This document shows positions 36,885 to 48,281 of a stretch of DNA of 64,000 nucleotides, piece by piece; positions within the stretch are counted from its first letter, which is position 1, and each line of letters begins with the position of its first letter. Location of the stretch: the NCBI RefSeq assembly GCF_901709675.1, contig NC_051087.1, forward strand, positions 11,641,384-11,705,383. Reading direction: 5' to 3'. Position numbers and translations under genes: made by a program. Origin of the DNA: Syngnathus acus. Its lineage: Eukaryota > Chordata > Actinopteri > Syngnathiformes > Syngnathidae. Below the pieces are notes generated by a model. The model had not been told where the DNA came from. It searched no databases and worked only from the letters and a program-made list of their open reading frames with translations.

Positions 36885-37245
36885 CCTATCACGATCAACC
36901 GATGAGCAGGACGACCAAGTGCGACACTGTTTATGAGACAGAGGAAGGGAGTCTGGGATTGGGAAGCTCCGGGACAAGACTGGGATGTGGTCGGTAATCG
37001 TGCATTGGGTCGGGACAGGCGGCGTTAGGGCGGATGATCAAGACGGGCAGCAATCGGGCTTGGTCGGTAGACGGGCAAACTGGTCGGGGCAGGCAGCAAT
37101 CGGGCTTGGTCAGACAGTACATGGATCGGGTCGGCAATTTGGAGTCAGACTGTGAAAAGACCACAAGGCACAGGAACAGACGGGTAGCATACGGGTTCGA
37201 GCTGACAAGGGAGTGATTGCAGTGTGGCGTTTAAATAGGACCGGT
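36885..37245 (-). mobile_element. Retroelement promoter-like region with 46-bp repeats
   Basis: On the minus strand a TATA-like CCTATTTAAAC (37229-37239) is followed by a GC-rich leader. A 46-bp direct repeat shares GGCAGCAATCGGGCTTGGTC at 37046-37065 and 37092-37111 (plus-strand reading). The layout of TATA, leader and 45-46-bp repeat rich in GACCA/TGGTC parallels 34330-34860 in the opposite orientation. I infer related elements of uncertain class. Confidence 0.4.
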
Positions 37246-37373
37246 TAACGACTCGGAAAAGGTGTGAGTGATAGACTTAATGGAAGGGGCATAGCTGTGA
37301 ATGGTATCCATGGTGATGGAGTGACAGAGAGTACCGGCTGGTGACTGGGGGCACAGCACGCGACAACACCTCT

Positions 37374-37460
37374 TTGAATGAAGTTGGGACTTTGTGTAAA
37401 ATGTAAATAAAAACAGAATACAATGATTTGCAAATCCCTAATAGACTACAAAGACAAGTT
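37374..37460 (+). mobile_element. Tc1-like transposon end fragment
   Basis: TTGAATGAAGTTGGGACTTT, GTGTAAAATGTAAATAAAAA, CAGAATACAATGATTTGCAA and GACTACAAAGACAAG match the terminal region of the same Tc1-like family as 6346-6860, and better preserved. No transposase follows, because a SINE begins at 37486. Confidence 0.82.
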
Positions 37461-37485
37461 CGAATTATCATTTTGTCAAAAAAAG

Positions 37486-37794
37486 TTAAAGTTAAAGTCC
37501 CAATGATCGTCACACACACATCTGGGTGTGGTGAAATTTGTCCTCTGCATTTAACCCATCCCCGTGTGATCTTAATCCATCCCCTGGGGGAGAGGGGAGC
37601 AGTGAGCAGCAGCGGTGCCGCGCTCGGGAATCATTTGGTGATCTAACCCCCCAATTCCAACCCTTAATGCTGAGTGCCAAGCAGGGAGGCAATGGGTCCC
37701 ATTTTTATAGTCTTTGGTATGACTCGGCCGGGGTTTGAACCCACAACCTTCCAGTCTCAGGGCGGACACTCTACCACTAGGCCACTGAGCTGGT
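37486..37794 (-). mobile_element. Full-length SINE family A with likely target duplication
   Basis: The complement runs from CCAGCTCAGTGGCCTAGTGG through the B box and body to a GTTAAAGTTAAAG-type tail. AAAAAAAG occurs on both sides (37478-37485 and 37795-37802), a plausible 8-bp target-site duplication, though A-runs can match by chance. Nearly the whole element agrees with the copy at 22325, including CCGCCCTGAGACTGGAAGG in the head. It lies next to a Tc1 end. Confidence 0.92.
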
Positions 37795-37802
37795 AAAAAA
37801 AG

Positions 37803-38880
37803 GCAGGATTTTGAGTTTTTATTAATTTTGGATGCATTCAAGTAGGCCCGTAAACAAGAACAGAAAGATGGTGAATAACAATTAAAATTTAAAGATCCAA
37901 TTCAAAAATAGACAACGTACTGTATTTAATTATTACATTTTAATAGCAATGGTCATTGGTAAACCTTTGTGTTGTTGTTTTTGCACATAACTTGTAATTC
38001 TGAACACACTGTCATCATTGTGGTGTGAGGAATGGTAAAATTAAAGTTACAAGTAGGACAATAATGCGCCTTGGGTCCCATAACCACTAAGTCCCCCAGG
38101 CAGGCCAGTTTTGCTGTCATGCGTTTTTACAGCAAAGCTATGCTAAATATGACAACACATTGTCTTGCTTGAATAAATTGCATTGGTTCTGAAAAAGAGG
38201 CCTGCATGTGTTTCCTTTTTTTACATCTATTGTCGATTCCCCCCAGCCCCTCCCATGTATGTAAGATGGAAAAAAACCAAAATATGAGACAAGTATAGTT
38301 TCAGAAAGATTGCAAGTGCTCATGGTGAAGTCAATGTAAAATCCTTTTGACATGCTAATGGGTTATACGTAAGCATCCACTTTTAGGAGTGATGTTCCTT
38401 CAATAACTAATATTCACATCCTATTAATAATTCACTAACAATAACAGTAATTAAAAATAATATTGTGAACATATTCTTTTACTTTTAACCTAACAACACA
38501 AGACAATTCATTTTTCAACTCAACACGTACCAAAGCAAAACTCAGTGACCATCCACATCCGAAAAGCACCACAAGCCAATAAAATGACTAAAGTTGACAC
38601 TTAAAATCACGACAGCATATGAATTACATTGCAAGACCTCTAATATGTGTTTCATCATAGTCATAAGAGTCTCTAAATGAGGAAATGACTGGACATGATG
38701 GCTGACAGATGAAGACTTTTGATAGGGGACTAATTAGTTGTAAGTTGAAAAGTTCAACTTTGACCACATGAACTATGTCCATCCAGGGAGAAAAGAGGGC
38801 AAAAAATCCACTATGCATAGCTCCAACTCTTATAAGAGAAATGCTTGGCAGCTGACCGTAAAGTTTGCTTATTGCAGATA
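37803..38880. other. Unannotated stretch
   Basis: Nothing is recognised; AT-rich and unique-looking. Confidence 0.45.
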
Positions 38881-39082
38881 GAAAACACAGTCCAGAAGAT
38901 CACAGGCTGATCTATCCCCAGCTTCGAGGACATTGCCAGCTCTCGCTACCTCAGCAAAGCAGCAACACACATCAAGGACAATTCCCACTCAGGCAATTAT
39001 TGGTTTGAACTGCTGCCGTCTGGCCGGCGCTACGGAGCACACAAAAACCACAGACGCAAACAGGCCTGGTACACACATCGGG
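38881..39082 (+). pseudogene. LINE reverse transcriptase C-terminal relic
   Basis: In one frame it reads VQKITG, stop (TGA, 38908-38910), then SIPSFEDIASSRYLSKAA, DNSHSGNYWFELLPSGRRY and GAHKNHRRKQ. This matches the C-terminal tail typical of CR1/L2/Rex-group LINE proteins (ITGCxLPSLxDIASSR...HPGHxLFELLPSGRRYR), in which the stop here would be Cys. The last 15 codons are diverged, and neither the reverse transcriptase catalytic part nor a 3' tail is seen. It is an old fragment of about 200 bp. Confidence 0.85.
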
Positions 39083-41796
39083 ATTTTTTTCAATGTAATA
39101 TTTTTATTTTATCACAAAAACAAAATATTGGTCATATTACATGTAATCTAAAGACAGAACATGGCACAAAGATTTTCTTACACCACCGGTCTCAAATCCA
39201 GTCATCCGAGACTATCTCTTGCATGTGAAGTTGCCGTGTGTTTCCAGAGACGGACATTTGTACGTACGATTATGATGCCGCCGCACACATGAAGATTTCT
39301 GGTCAGAAATGGTAAACAGGGTTATGATGTGGGTCTGACCCGTTTTGGAAACTTTTATCGGGACAAAGTCACGTGACATACTGCAGACATAATGAGAATC
39401 CTATAGGACCATTGTCATGATTGTGTGCCCAGTACAACGCGAAGGAAAGAATTCAGCCTAACCGTGACCGAAAACAAGCACACGATCGACCAGAACAAGC
39501 AAACGCAGCAATAATCTATTCTACATTCTATTAAAGCTCTATAGGTTATAGAAGATTTAAGGGGATCTTTTCTGGGTTTGCAAGCAGCAAAATAGTTTGA
39601 AACGGCTTCATGGTAAACATGCTCTCTGAGCTCTTTTGCCTGCCTGTAAAGTAGAAGTGACTGAAGCCAAACTGTGGTGTTTTTTTGTCTTTTTGTTCAC
39701 TTGTCTTCACTGTTCTGGTTGTGAATTACTTTGCTACCTTTTTACCACCTATATAATTTACAGTATGATCGTATATACAAGCTCAATTTCAACCCTTCAC
39801 CCACTTCAAATGTTTTTCATACGTGTCTTCCCACACTATTGCATCATTGTAAATTGACAGCACACATTTTTTGGTCGACCTAATTACATCTGTATTTCTC
39901 TTCTTTTGAATGTAGCGACATTGTGGTGACACAACCATAATCCCACTCAAACACACACCCACGTGCAGGGATTTCGTAGCTTCTATTATGTGTGGTATGC
40001 AAGCCAAAAATTAGGATGTTGTGGAGCTGTGTTATACATATAAGCACAATTAAAACATATATTCTGTGAAATAAGATTTAGATCTCGGAAATATGGGGGA
40101 ATATGTGCAAGTCCAATGTGCATATGACTAGATTTATATGTGGCCATTCGAGTGTATGACCTCGGGTCACAGTATCAGATGTATAGGTCCATGGCTCTGA
40201 GTGTTGGAATGATGAGAAGGATATTTCATGTCAACACTACAGGGCCTCTTGCTTGTTTCTATCCATCTTTCCCTGTCAGCTGTGTGAATATTTATGGCAA
40301 AGTATGAGCTTGTGTTTTAACATTGACAAGCATTTGATGAAATATCGTCTTAATGTAGTGTATTTTCACAGCAGTTGGCTGACCACGGCACATGCGTCCC
40401 TTTTAGACCCTGCATCATCGAACTGACCTTCACACACAAGAGTTGACGTACAGACTATCATTCAATTCTTATACTTGCTATTGACAGAGATCTATTGTAA
40501 GTTTGCAATCTTTTCATGAGATGGAATGAAATTATGTGTCAGATGAGAGCTGATTTGTACTGTATAGCGTATGAATGCTGTTGCATCACACGTAATGTAA
40601 TAGAATTTCCACCTCATGATGCTGCAATGAGAAAAAACATCATCAGAAACAATGAGAACAATGTTGACGGTAAGCATACTAGCATGAAAATAATGAATTC
40701 TAAAGAATTACTTGGATGCTTGGGTGTTAGTTGGGTGTTGCATTTTTATTGTAGTTTAGTAGAGCACTGGTCGAATGTATACACTACCAAGCCACCAGGA
40801 TGCATTTTGATTTAAGTTTAAAGGAAGCAGTTCTGTCCTCAAAAACCTAAATTGCAGTTGATATATAATTCAATTGTCACATGATGGACAATGAGCAGAT
40901 TTTAGATTCAGAGCCTCCTGTGACCTGTTCAAATGACCGGATTGGATTACAGAGGCCTTCAGCCTATCCCTGATGCGGATCGGTTTTTCTGCAGTTTATA
41001 AGCCAAATCCCTTCCTCCTCCCACTCTCGTGTTTCCATGGCTCTTGTCTGCTGCCACTCTTCCCTTGCTTTCATAAGGCCCATTTTATGACCTTTACCCC
41101 ATGGGGTGAGGGCTCAGGCCTTGTGCGTTTGTCATCTGAAGAAGCACATGGGCGCGGCTGAACCTGGCATGAGACTCAGCTGCCAGTGGCCTCACTTTCG
41201 TTGGAAGACCTATTTTCTTTGTTTGGCTGGGTGCTAGCACTGGTCAACGCGACCGTAGCTCTCCGAGGCAGCGAGCGTGTGAGCTCACGTAGGTTCCTGC
41301 CTGACTCCACCATGGTGGACTTCGCAAGCTAGAACCTCTTACGGGCCTAAACCAGGCCTGCAAAAATCAGGTGTGCCTCACCACTGATAGAGAGCTCCCC
41401 CTGACCACGTGCTGTGCGAAGCCAGTCTGTTTCGATTATTCAATTTTTATTTTTACCTTTTTCTTCCTACGTGCCCTGACTTACTGCAAAGACACTCCAG
41501 AACCGCCTCCGGCTTCAGACAAGAACATAATCAGTGAGTGCAATTACCGGTGTACAAATATTTGTGCATAGATTTAGAAAAAATGACTTAAACTTTCTCA
41601 CCTTTTTGCACGTTAATACCAGTTCATACCAGATCGCTGATTCTGAGCTACTTTTATCGTTTATCTTGTCTATCCGATGCTATTCTTATTTCTTTGCTAT
41701 TCTTTCACAGTAATTAGATTTCTTCTTCAATCTACTCATTATGATTCCCCTGTAGATTTGCCCAATAAATCTCCACATTATTAAACGGCATCGGTT

Positions 41797-41798
<2 letters not shown>
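39083..41798. other. Unannotated stretch with a CpG-rich patch
   Basis: No gene is recognised. Positions 41240-41345 have many CpG and a strong Kozak context (CCACCATGG at about 41310) that opens only a six-codon frame. Confidence 0.4.
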
Positions 41799-41830
<32 letters not shown>

Positions 41831-41860
41831 TGTGTGTGTGTGTGTGTGTGTATGTGTGTC
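41799..41860. repeat. GT dinucleotide microsatellite
   Basis: About 30 GT units with a few TC or TA interruptions. Confidence 0.95.
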
Positions 41861-42491
41861 TAAATTAAAGTTAGGAACCTCTACGTTTTTCCAACCTAAC
41901 TCATTTTATTAACTGTGGCCGTCTTCAGATCGAAGAACTGATTTCAGGTTTCCGTTAGTTAAACCTTAAACTATATAACAAAAACAATGTTGTGCCCTTA
42001 GTGGTGGTTGATTATATTGCTAGCAGTAGATCTCCACCACCCTTAACAAAATAATTAATTATTTAACTAACTAATGGATAATTATTTACTTTTATAATTA
42101 ATTTGATCCTTAATTACCCCATATTCACAACACAGTACTTACTACATACCAAAAGGCGCACCACTAAAATAGGTAATAAAAGGCACCATGGAATGGAACA
42201 ATACGAGAAAAAAACAGATGTACCGACAAACCGAAGCATCCACAATACAAAGGAGTACTAACAGGAGCAACGAGTAGGGAAAACAACCAATCCAACAAAA
42301 GCAATCAGCAGAATTATAATCCAGTGTCTCTTCTCTGCGACCGCTGAGCCTTTAACTCCCCCTGCCTAAAACTGCCAGCAGGTGCTTGAGAGAAGGACCC
42401 TCCAGTCATACCCCAAGATAGATTTTTTGAAAATACAAAACATCACTGAACAGTAACATTACACTAACTATACCATCAAACACATTGGAGA
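41861..42491. other. Unannotated stretch
   Basis: Nothing firmly recognised. AT-rich to about 42120, then an A-rich block. Confidence 0.4.
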
Positions 42492-42700
42492 AAATATGGC
42501 ACAACAGTGACATTACCAAGAACTGCGATAGTGCTCCAAAACTGATACAAATACAAAAAGAAATCTGGTTAGGGAAGCTGTCAAGAGGCTGACAGAAACA
42601 TTGAAGGGGTCATGGGAATTTCTGGCAATTACTGTCTGTTTTGTACAATGCGAATCAAAGTCAACTGCTGTACCAAACATGGATGCAGCTGCTCTAGTCT
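42492..42700 (+). pseudogene. Tc1-like transposase N-terminal-half relic
   Basis: The frame first gives YGTTVTLPRT, then after a frame change LVREAVKRLTETLKG and WEFLAIT. These correspond to the linker and second helix-turn-helix part of a Tc1-like transposase (YGTTVTLPRTGRPSK...LVREAAKRPTATLKELQEFLASTG). The GRPSK region is disrupted. The catalytic domain, ends and TA flanks are not visible. It belongs to a different Tc1 lineage from the copy at 6.3 kb, judging by peptide wording. Confidence 0.82.
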
Positions 42701-43207
42701 GTGGAGAGATGGGAGAGATGCTGCTCAGCTTTACTAGTATTGTTGTGTTGTATGTTCAGCAGAAATCCTCCAAGATATGAACTAAGGTAGCTTCCCACCT
42801 TTTCTACTCCAGTGAGTGTCCACTTCTGAAGTCAATAACAACCCGCTTGCTGTTTATCTTTACATCCACTGGTTTGCTGAGTCACGTAGCAAAACGAAAT
42901 TTCAGGTTTCCAGTATGCCCACATTTAGTATTGATGTAGCAGCCTACCAAGAGGTAGAAAATGAAATTTTGCCGCTGGTTAGACCCATGGATTTATATAT
43001 AAATATATAATTCAATGGTTAGATTGCACCGCGACAAAATATATTGTTCACTCATACAAAAAAAGTTTTGATCACTCATTTTAAGCGGGATTCAAACCTA
43101 TAAGGAAGTTTTTATGAATACGCTATATGTGTAAACAACAATAAAAGCCTGGTATTCTGCTTAACATTTCATTTCTGGAATGAGAGTCAAACATAATATT
43201 TCATAAA
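42701..43207. other. Unannotated stretch
   Basis: Nothing firmly recognised. The first 100 bases may still be transposon-derived. Confidence 0.35.
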
Positions 43208-43438
43208 CCCCGGGGGACGCCATGACGGACATGACTGTCTTTTTGTTTATATAAAAATATGTCACTAGTGCCTTTCACATTCTTTCTGGTACATGCATAA
43301 CGTCACATGACCAAACCTGTAAACGAATGGTGCGTTCATAAATCTGCGTGGAGCACGCACTGGTTCACCACGTTCGTGAGGACACAGTTGCTATGCCAGT
43401 GTAGTAAAGCTGAACAGATATACGTCATTCTTGCAAAC
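43208..43438 (+). promoter_or_regulatory. CpG-enriched promoter-like stretch
   Basis: About a dozen CpG fall in 230 bp, unusual for this AT-rich window, together with GTCACATGAC (E-box/USF-like, 43302-43311) and ACGTCATT (CRE-like). It ends at a start codon with good context. No TATA box stands out. A transposon promoter is an alternative. Confidence 0.3.
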
Positions 43439-43765
43439 ATGGCGTCTCCCTTAGGTAAGTAAATGCCATGTTTTGAACATATACTATAAAATAGAATAGA
43501 ATAGAATAACAAACGATGATAATAATTAATATTCATATCTTGGGTTGACTCCCCCGTAGAGAAGAAGAAGGAGGATGCAAGCAATAGATACAATCTAATG
43601 GCTCAAAGGCAACTTAGTTTACCGAAGCCATTGTTTGGCAATAAGCTCGCCAAAATAAGACAAAATCATTCCGCTGTAATTGGAGGAATGTCATGGTACC
43701 GCAGCTCTCATTTTCCTATTCTGGGCGCCTGGCCGCCGCCAAAGGCCTCTTGCCGCCCTGCATAG
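43439..43765 (+). CDS. Candidate two-exon small gene, unrecognised
   Basis: An ATG in good context (AAACATGG, 43439-43441) opens MASPL and is cut after 16 nt by a consensus donor GTAAGT (43455). The acceptor at 43558-43559 (GACTCCCCCGTAG) is preceded by pyrimidines. Joining 43439-43454 to 43560-43765 keeps the frame: MASPLEKKKEDASNRYNL, then QRQLSLPKPLFGNKLAKI and HSAVIGGMSWYRSS, stopping at TAG 43763-43765, 73 codons in all. The intron of 105 bp is normal for fish. The N-terminal two thirds are basic and protein-like, whereas the last 20 residues (GAWPPPKASC...) look like read-through, so a further splice after about 43700 is possible. I do not recognise the family. It may equally be the first exons of a transposase gene. 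Confidence 0.35.
43491..43509. repeat. ATAGA pentanucleotide repeat
   Basis: Short run of ATAGA/TAGAA units within the putative intron. Confidence 0.8.
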
Positions 43766-45552
43766 CATTGCTCTATTCTGTGGTCTCCGCCTCTCACCAC
43801 GTACAAAATGAATAGGCTGTGCCCTGCTCAATGCGGTGTGAAAAGGGCTTAAACACCTGAGCCATGTCGCAACAATAAATGTAGACATTAAGTTATCATC
43901 TAATATAATACGGAATTAGGCTGGTAGCAGTTACTTGGGCCTGTAAGAATAAAGAATATGAAATCAGAAACACTAACTGTTCAAGTGTAATAAAATATGT
44001 TCCGTGTGCACATCAGTGAAGTTTAACCTCGCTAAGCTTTTTTGAAGTAGGAACTAGAGGACAAACAGGTGTCGCAGCATTGACTCCAGCTGGTCTCATT
44101 TGCGAATCTAATCCAATCAGGTAGATAATAAACCAGATTTTCAACCTGGAATAACTCAGAGCGCTGTGACTTCAATCAAATCATATATCATACATGAATT
44201 CTCAAAACGCGTGCGTCACATTACACCTTTAAAATGTTTCTGTTTAAGTTGTACTCACAATGTCTGAAATAAGTCTCTGACTGAAGTGTGAGTACAGTGT
44301 GCCCCGTATCTATGTGTGTGTGCGTGCACGCGTGCTTGCGTGCGAATGAATGTTTAGCTTCTCCTGCCATGTAACGAGGCCCCGAATACTAACCACTGAC
44401 TGGTGACAGTTTTTTTTAGGTCTCATTATTTTTGTCATATACTATGCATAATACAACTGTCAACAGTATGGAGGCCTGACAGGCATCTGTACCAGTCTGA
44501 CTGGTTCCTGCTCCATTCTCTTCATTCAATCCTCATAAAAGCACGACATACACAACTAGAATTGTCGTGGACAAGATGGGGTCAGCTGGGTGTTGGGGCC
44601 AGGCATGGGGGTGGGGTGGTGAGGGACATCCAGATAGATTCCTGACATCCTACCTTCCCCTAAACCTGGGCCTCCACCTTGAGGGGCATACACATTGACA
44701 CCTGCTGGCGGGGCATCCGCTTTTGATAGAGGAGGCATAATTATCAAAAACCTTCCAACCACTCCAACCGTGTGTGCTGGTGCATGCAGGTTATGTCCGA
44801 CTGTAATCTCCAACAGTAGTCTGTAATTATATTTTCTCGTGTTAAAAGATAGCTGTGTGTAGTTAAAAACATGTTGATTCAAAAAAACCTTTTCTCTAAC
44901 AGAGAGCTCTGTCCTCTAGGGACGGACTGAAGGAGATATACGGATGAACCAAGAGTGTTTTTCTTCCCATTTTTTAATTCACTGTGTTTTGCTCATCCAA
45001 AACATCTTCTTCCCCGATGACTTATGTGAGACAAGCTGAGGAATTTTAAAACTATAACACAAGTTGAGCATGCTACTTGTTATTCCAACCATAACTATGT
45101 GTTTGGCTGCGCTTAAATCGTCACCATCATGACTTCAGACTCCCAAGAGACGCTGTGGGTGTATCAGCTAAAGACCCTACAGCACTCCTATCCAGTCTGA
45201 AATGTTTTTTCAGTTACTGTTGCAGCTGATTTTCTCCATTTTGTGTAGTCTTAGTGTAAAACAAAAAATGGTGTCTCTCAAAACGCAACTCATGAGAATT
45301 GGTAATGGCATTCAAGGGTGATGAAGAGACAAACAAGAGTTTCGATGAAAAAAGGTGCCATTACATATGTGTTGACAAATATTGCAATGGTTGCGAAACG
45401 TCAATGAGTAAATGATTTTTGTAATGAAGCTTATTGACCATCAATGATTAGTTTCAGTCCTGGGCTTTGGAGGTGGAATCTACCAGCTCTGCCTGTGCTT
45501 GTCTATATTCCCTCAATGTCCTTGATTATTCAGAATCCTGGCATAGTCGAAA
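43766..45552. other. Unannotated stretch with a G-rich block
   Basis: No gene is recognised. Positions 44588-44625 contain GGGG, GGGGG, GGGG and GGG runs spaced by 1-9 nt, a G-quadruplex candidate. Positions 44310-44345 are GTGC-rich. Confidence 0.4.
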
Positions 45553-45650
45553 AGCTGGGAGTCGCTGATGGTTTAGGTACACTTGCCTGTCATGTGTGCC
45601 GACACTGTGAGTTCGAGTCCCGCTTATGACGGTGCGAATGTGTAAGTGTG
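45553..45650 (+). mobile_element. tRNA-like SINE head fragment (family D)
   Basis: GTCGCTGATGGTTTAGGTAC resembles a decayed A box region and AGTTCGAGTCC (45610-45620) is a near-perfect B box, about 45 bp apart as in tRNA genes. The stretch does not fold into a convincing cloverleaf with an intact acceptor stem. A SINE head is more likely than a tRNA gene. Confidence 0.55.
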
Positions 45651-46258
45651 ATGACAAAAAGAAAATAAAAAGTCCAAAAGCTTACATGGGCCAAGTAGAG
45701 TATAATCATAGCAACACATATTTCCACGATATGGCACAAAATACAAAATACAAGGTTCCCCTAGGCAGTAAGACTAGTGAAAATAAAAATAGAACAAAAT
45801 GTGATGATATACTGTAAATACATTAAGAAAATAAGGGAGACGCTTATTTAAGGTTTGAACGCGTACAAAGATGTAAGTGCAGCAAAGTGTGGATGCAGCA
45901 GAATAAAAAAATGCAAGATGCTTGATTTGCACATAATACAAGGTATTTTTACTTGAAAGAAGAAGATTATAGTTTTTGATGTGCAGGGATGAATTGTCAT
46001 GGGGCCCTGATGTACTGATGTGCACTTGTGTTTAACAGTCGAACAGCATCCAGAAAAAAGCTCCATAGCATCCTGCCATAGGATAGAGAAAAGAGGGTGT
46101 CTGGAGGTTGGGTTGGGTCGTCAGTCAGGATATTCGGGACCCAGTTCCACGGTGATGGATTTGATTCAGCTCAAGAATGTTTTCCACCATGTTCTGTGTT
46201 CTGTGAGATAGTTTGAAAGGCAGAGGAAAAACCCAGCAAGAGCAGGTGGACGTAGGAT
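45651..46258. other. Unannotated stretch
   Basis: Nothing recognised. Confidence 0.45.
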
Positions 46259-46268
46259 TTATATATAC

Positions 46269-46308
<40 letters not shown>

Positions 46309-46342
46309 TAGATAGATGGATGGATGGATAGATGGATAGATG

Positions 46343-46441
<99 letters not shown>

Positions 46442-46482
46442 GTGTGTCTGTGTGTGTGTGTCTGTGTGTGTGTGTGTGTGTA
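46259..46482. repeat. Compound microsatellite: AT, GATG/GATA, GT
   Basis: In order: about 18 AT units, a T9 run, mixed GATG/GATA, about 28 clean GATA units, then GT with TC interruptions, 224 bp in total. It yields long YLSI and THTH frames on the minus strand, which are artefacts. Confidence 0.96.
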
Positions 46483-48281
46483 CGTTCATGCCTAAATACT
46501 CTGTCTGCATAGTTGATGTGTGTGTGGGGGGGTTGCATGCGTGTGTGTGTGTATGTTTTCATTCCTTCTGGCAATGCAGCAGATTGCTGAGCAGACAAAT
46601 GTGTCTATCAGCCAAGACTCCAGGCCTTGTACTCTGACTAATCGACACAACAGAGAGAAATGCATGCGGAGTGGGAGAGGGCACTGGACAAGGATATGAA
46701 TCAAGTTCAAAGAAACTAATTAGCATTCCGGAGGCTTTTATTTTGTGAAAAGTGAAAAAATTCCTTGGAACAAGAATGGAGATGATATTGCAGCAAGAGG
46801 GAGAGCGTTGTATGGTGACGCAAATATATTTCACAGCTGTTTTAATAAATGAAGAACTGAGGAGAAAATGGTCTGATGAGATAAGAAGGAAATAAAGAGT
46901 TGAATGAACCTGTGACGAAGCCAAGAGTAGATATAAATAATAAAAGAAAAGCCAGACTGACTCAGCCTGAGGCCTTGACTAATATACAGAGAGAAGGTCT
47001 AGCAGGGATGATAAGATGAGGGTAAAAATGCATAATATGCAAGGAAGGAACCTTGACTAAGGAGGTATAATGAAGAAAAAGGTGATTGTAAGATGTTTTT
47101 TTGCCAAGTCTATTTCTGTTGGAAATAAATTACATGATGGATAATTTCTTACACTGCCTGTGCCGTTTGAAATATGTCTAAGGAAATGTATTTGCAACTT
47201 TCTACAGATTGTGGAAACCCCTATTGATATTGTGTATAAATCCAAAGGTACGTATCATCAGAACACTTTAAGTAACGCCAAAGGTCGACCAGACTATTAA
47301 ATAGGGTGAGGCATTGTTTGGATTTGAATGGTTCCAATTCCGGTTCATTGTTTTGATTCTGGTTTCAAACGAATCTCGATTTTAATTCTTTTTAGGGTGT
47401 CCAAACATTCACTTTTAGCCGCTCGCAGAACAGAACATGAACTGAGTGACTTTCTGTGCATCTTGTTTTGGGGTGTGATCAGTCACAATTTGTTATAATA
47501 CATATATTGAACGATGTGTATTTTTGATGGGGAGAAGGCATGGCAGAGATGGTCATGGAGTTGATCATAGGGCCTGTCTTAGAGAAAAATATAGATCGCT
47601 GAAATGGAGTGGAATTATCACTTAAAATGGTCTTCAAATGGGCAGATAGAATTGGCAACTTTTGAAGAAAGTGAGAGAGGAGGACAGAGAATATTGGCTG
47701 TTTAATGCGTACTGGAGTGTAAAGATAACTGTTGCTTGGAGCACAGCTTCCGACAGTAACGTGCAGAATGAAGACACTCATTAAAAAGCTGGAAGTGAGG
47801 GTGAAAAAAAATAATGGACCATGTGAAAAGTAATCAAATCAGAGCCCAGAAGTGTTGGCGCATTCAGCTCAATCTTTTGTGTATGACTAACTTTTCATCA
47901 GCCTGTCTATCTGCTGACTCTGACTTCATGATGAAATCACTTGGCTCATTTTGCGGGATCAATGTAGTTTTAGACAGTGCCTAGGGTCATAAAATCCAGT
48001 AATACATCATATAATTATGGGTATGTCCTACGTTATGGTCACCAGTTTGTGATCTGTATAAGCTTGCTTCACTTGGTTACGTGACATCAATTCATACCAC
48101 TGAACTCAAAAGATGCCATTATAATCCTGCAGTCACAGGTAATTTAATTGTATAGTACATAGAATAGGAATGGCATTTACAAAAAGAGTGGAGAAATTCA
48201 GTGAGCATGAGCATAGGGGCTGCTGAGTCAGCAAAATTGTATCTACAGTATGTAGTCTGTTAAATACTTCATTTCAGTTTA
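46483..48281. other. Unannotated stretch with a microexon-like segment
   Basis: No gene is recognised. A 40-nt segment at 47208-47247 is bounded by splice-like signals (see findings). GGTTCCAATTCCGGTTC near 47330 resembles a fish repeat but is too short to call. Confidence 0.35.

Noticed and set aside
44556-44882. 108-codon minus-strand frame, GC-richer than average
   Set aside because: Crosses a G-rich block that yields P/G-rich peptide; no domain and no splice or promoter context.
45553-45650. Possible tRNA gene
   Set aside because: The B box is good, but no intact acceptor stem or cloverleaf can be drawn; more likely a SINE head.
46259-46598. YLSI- and THTH-repeat frames
   Set aside because: Translation of GATA and GT microsatellites.
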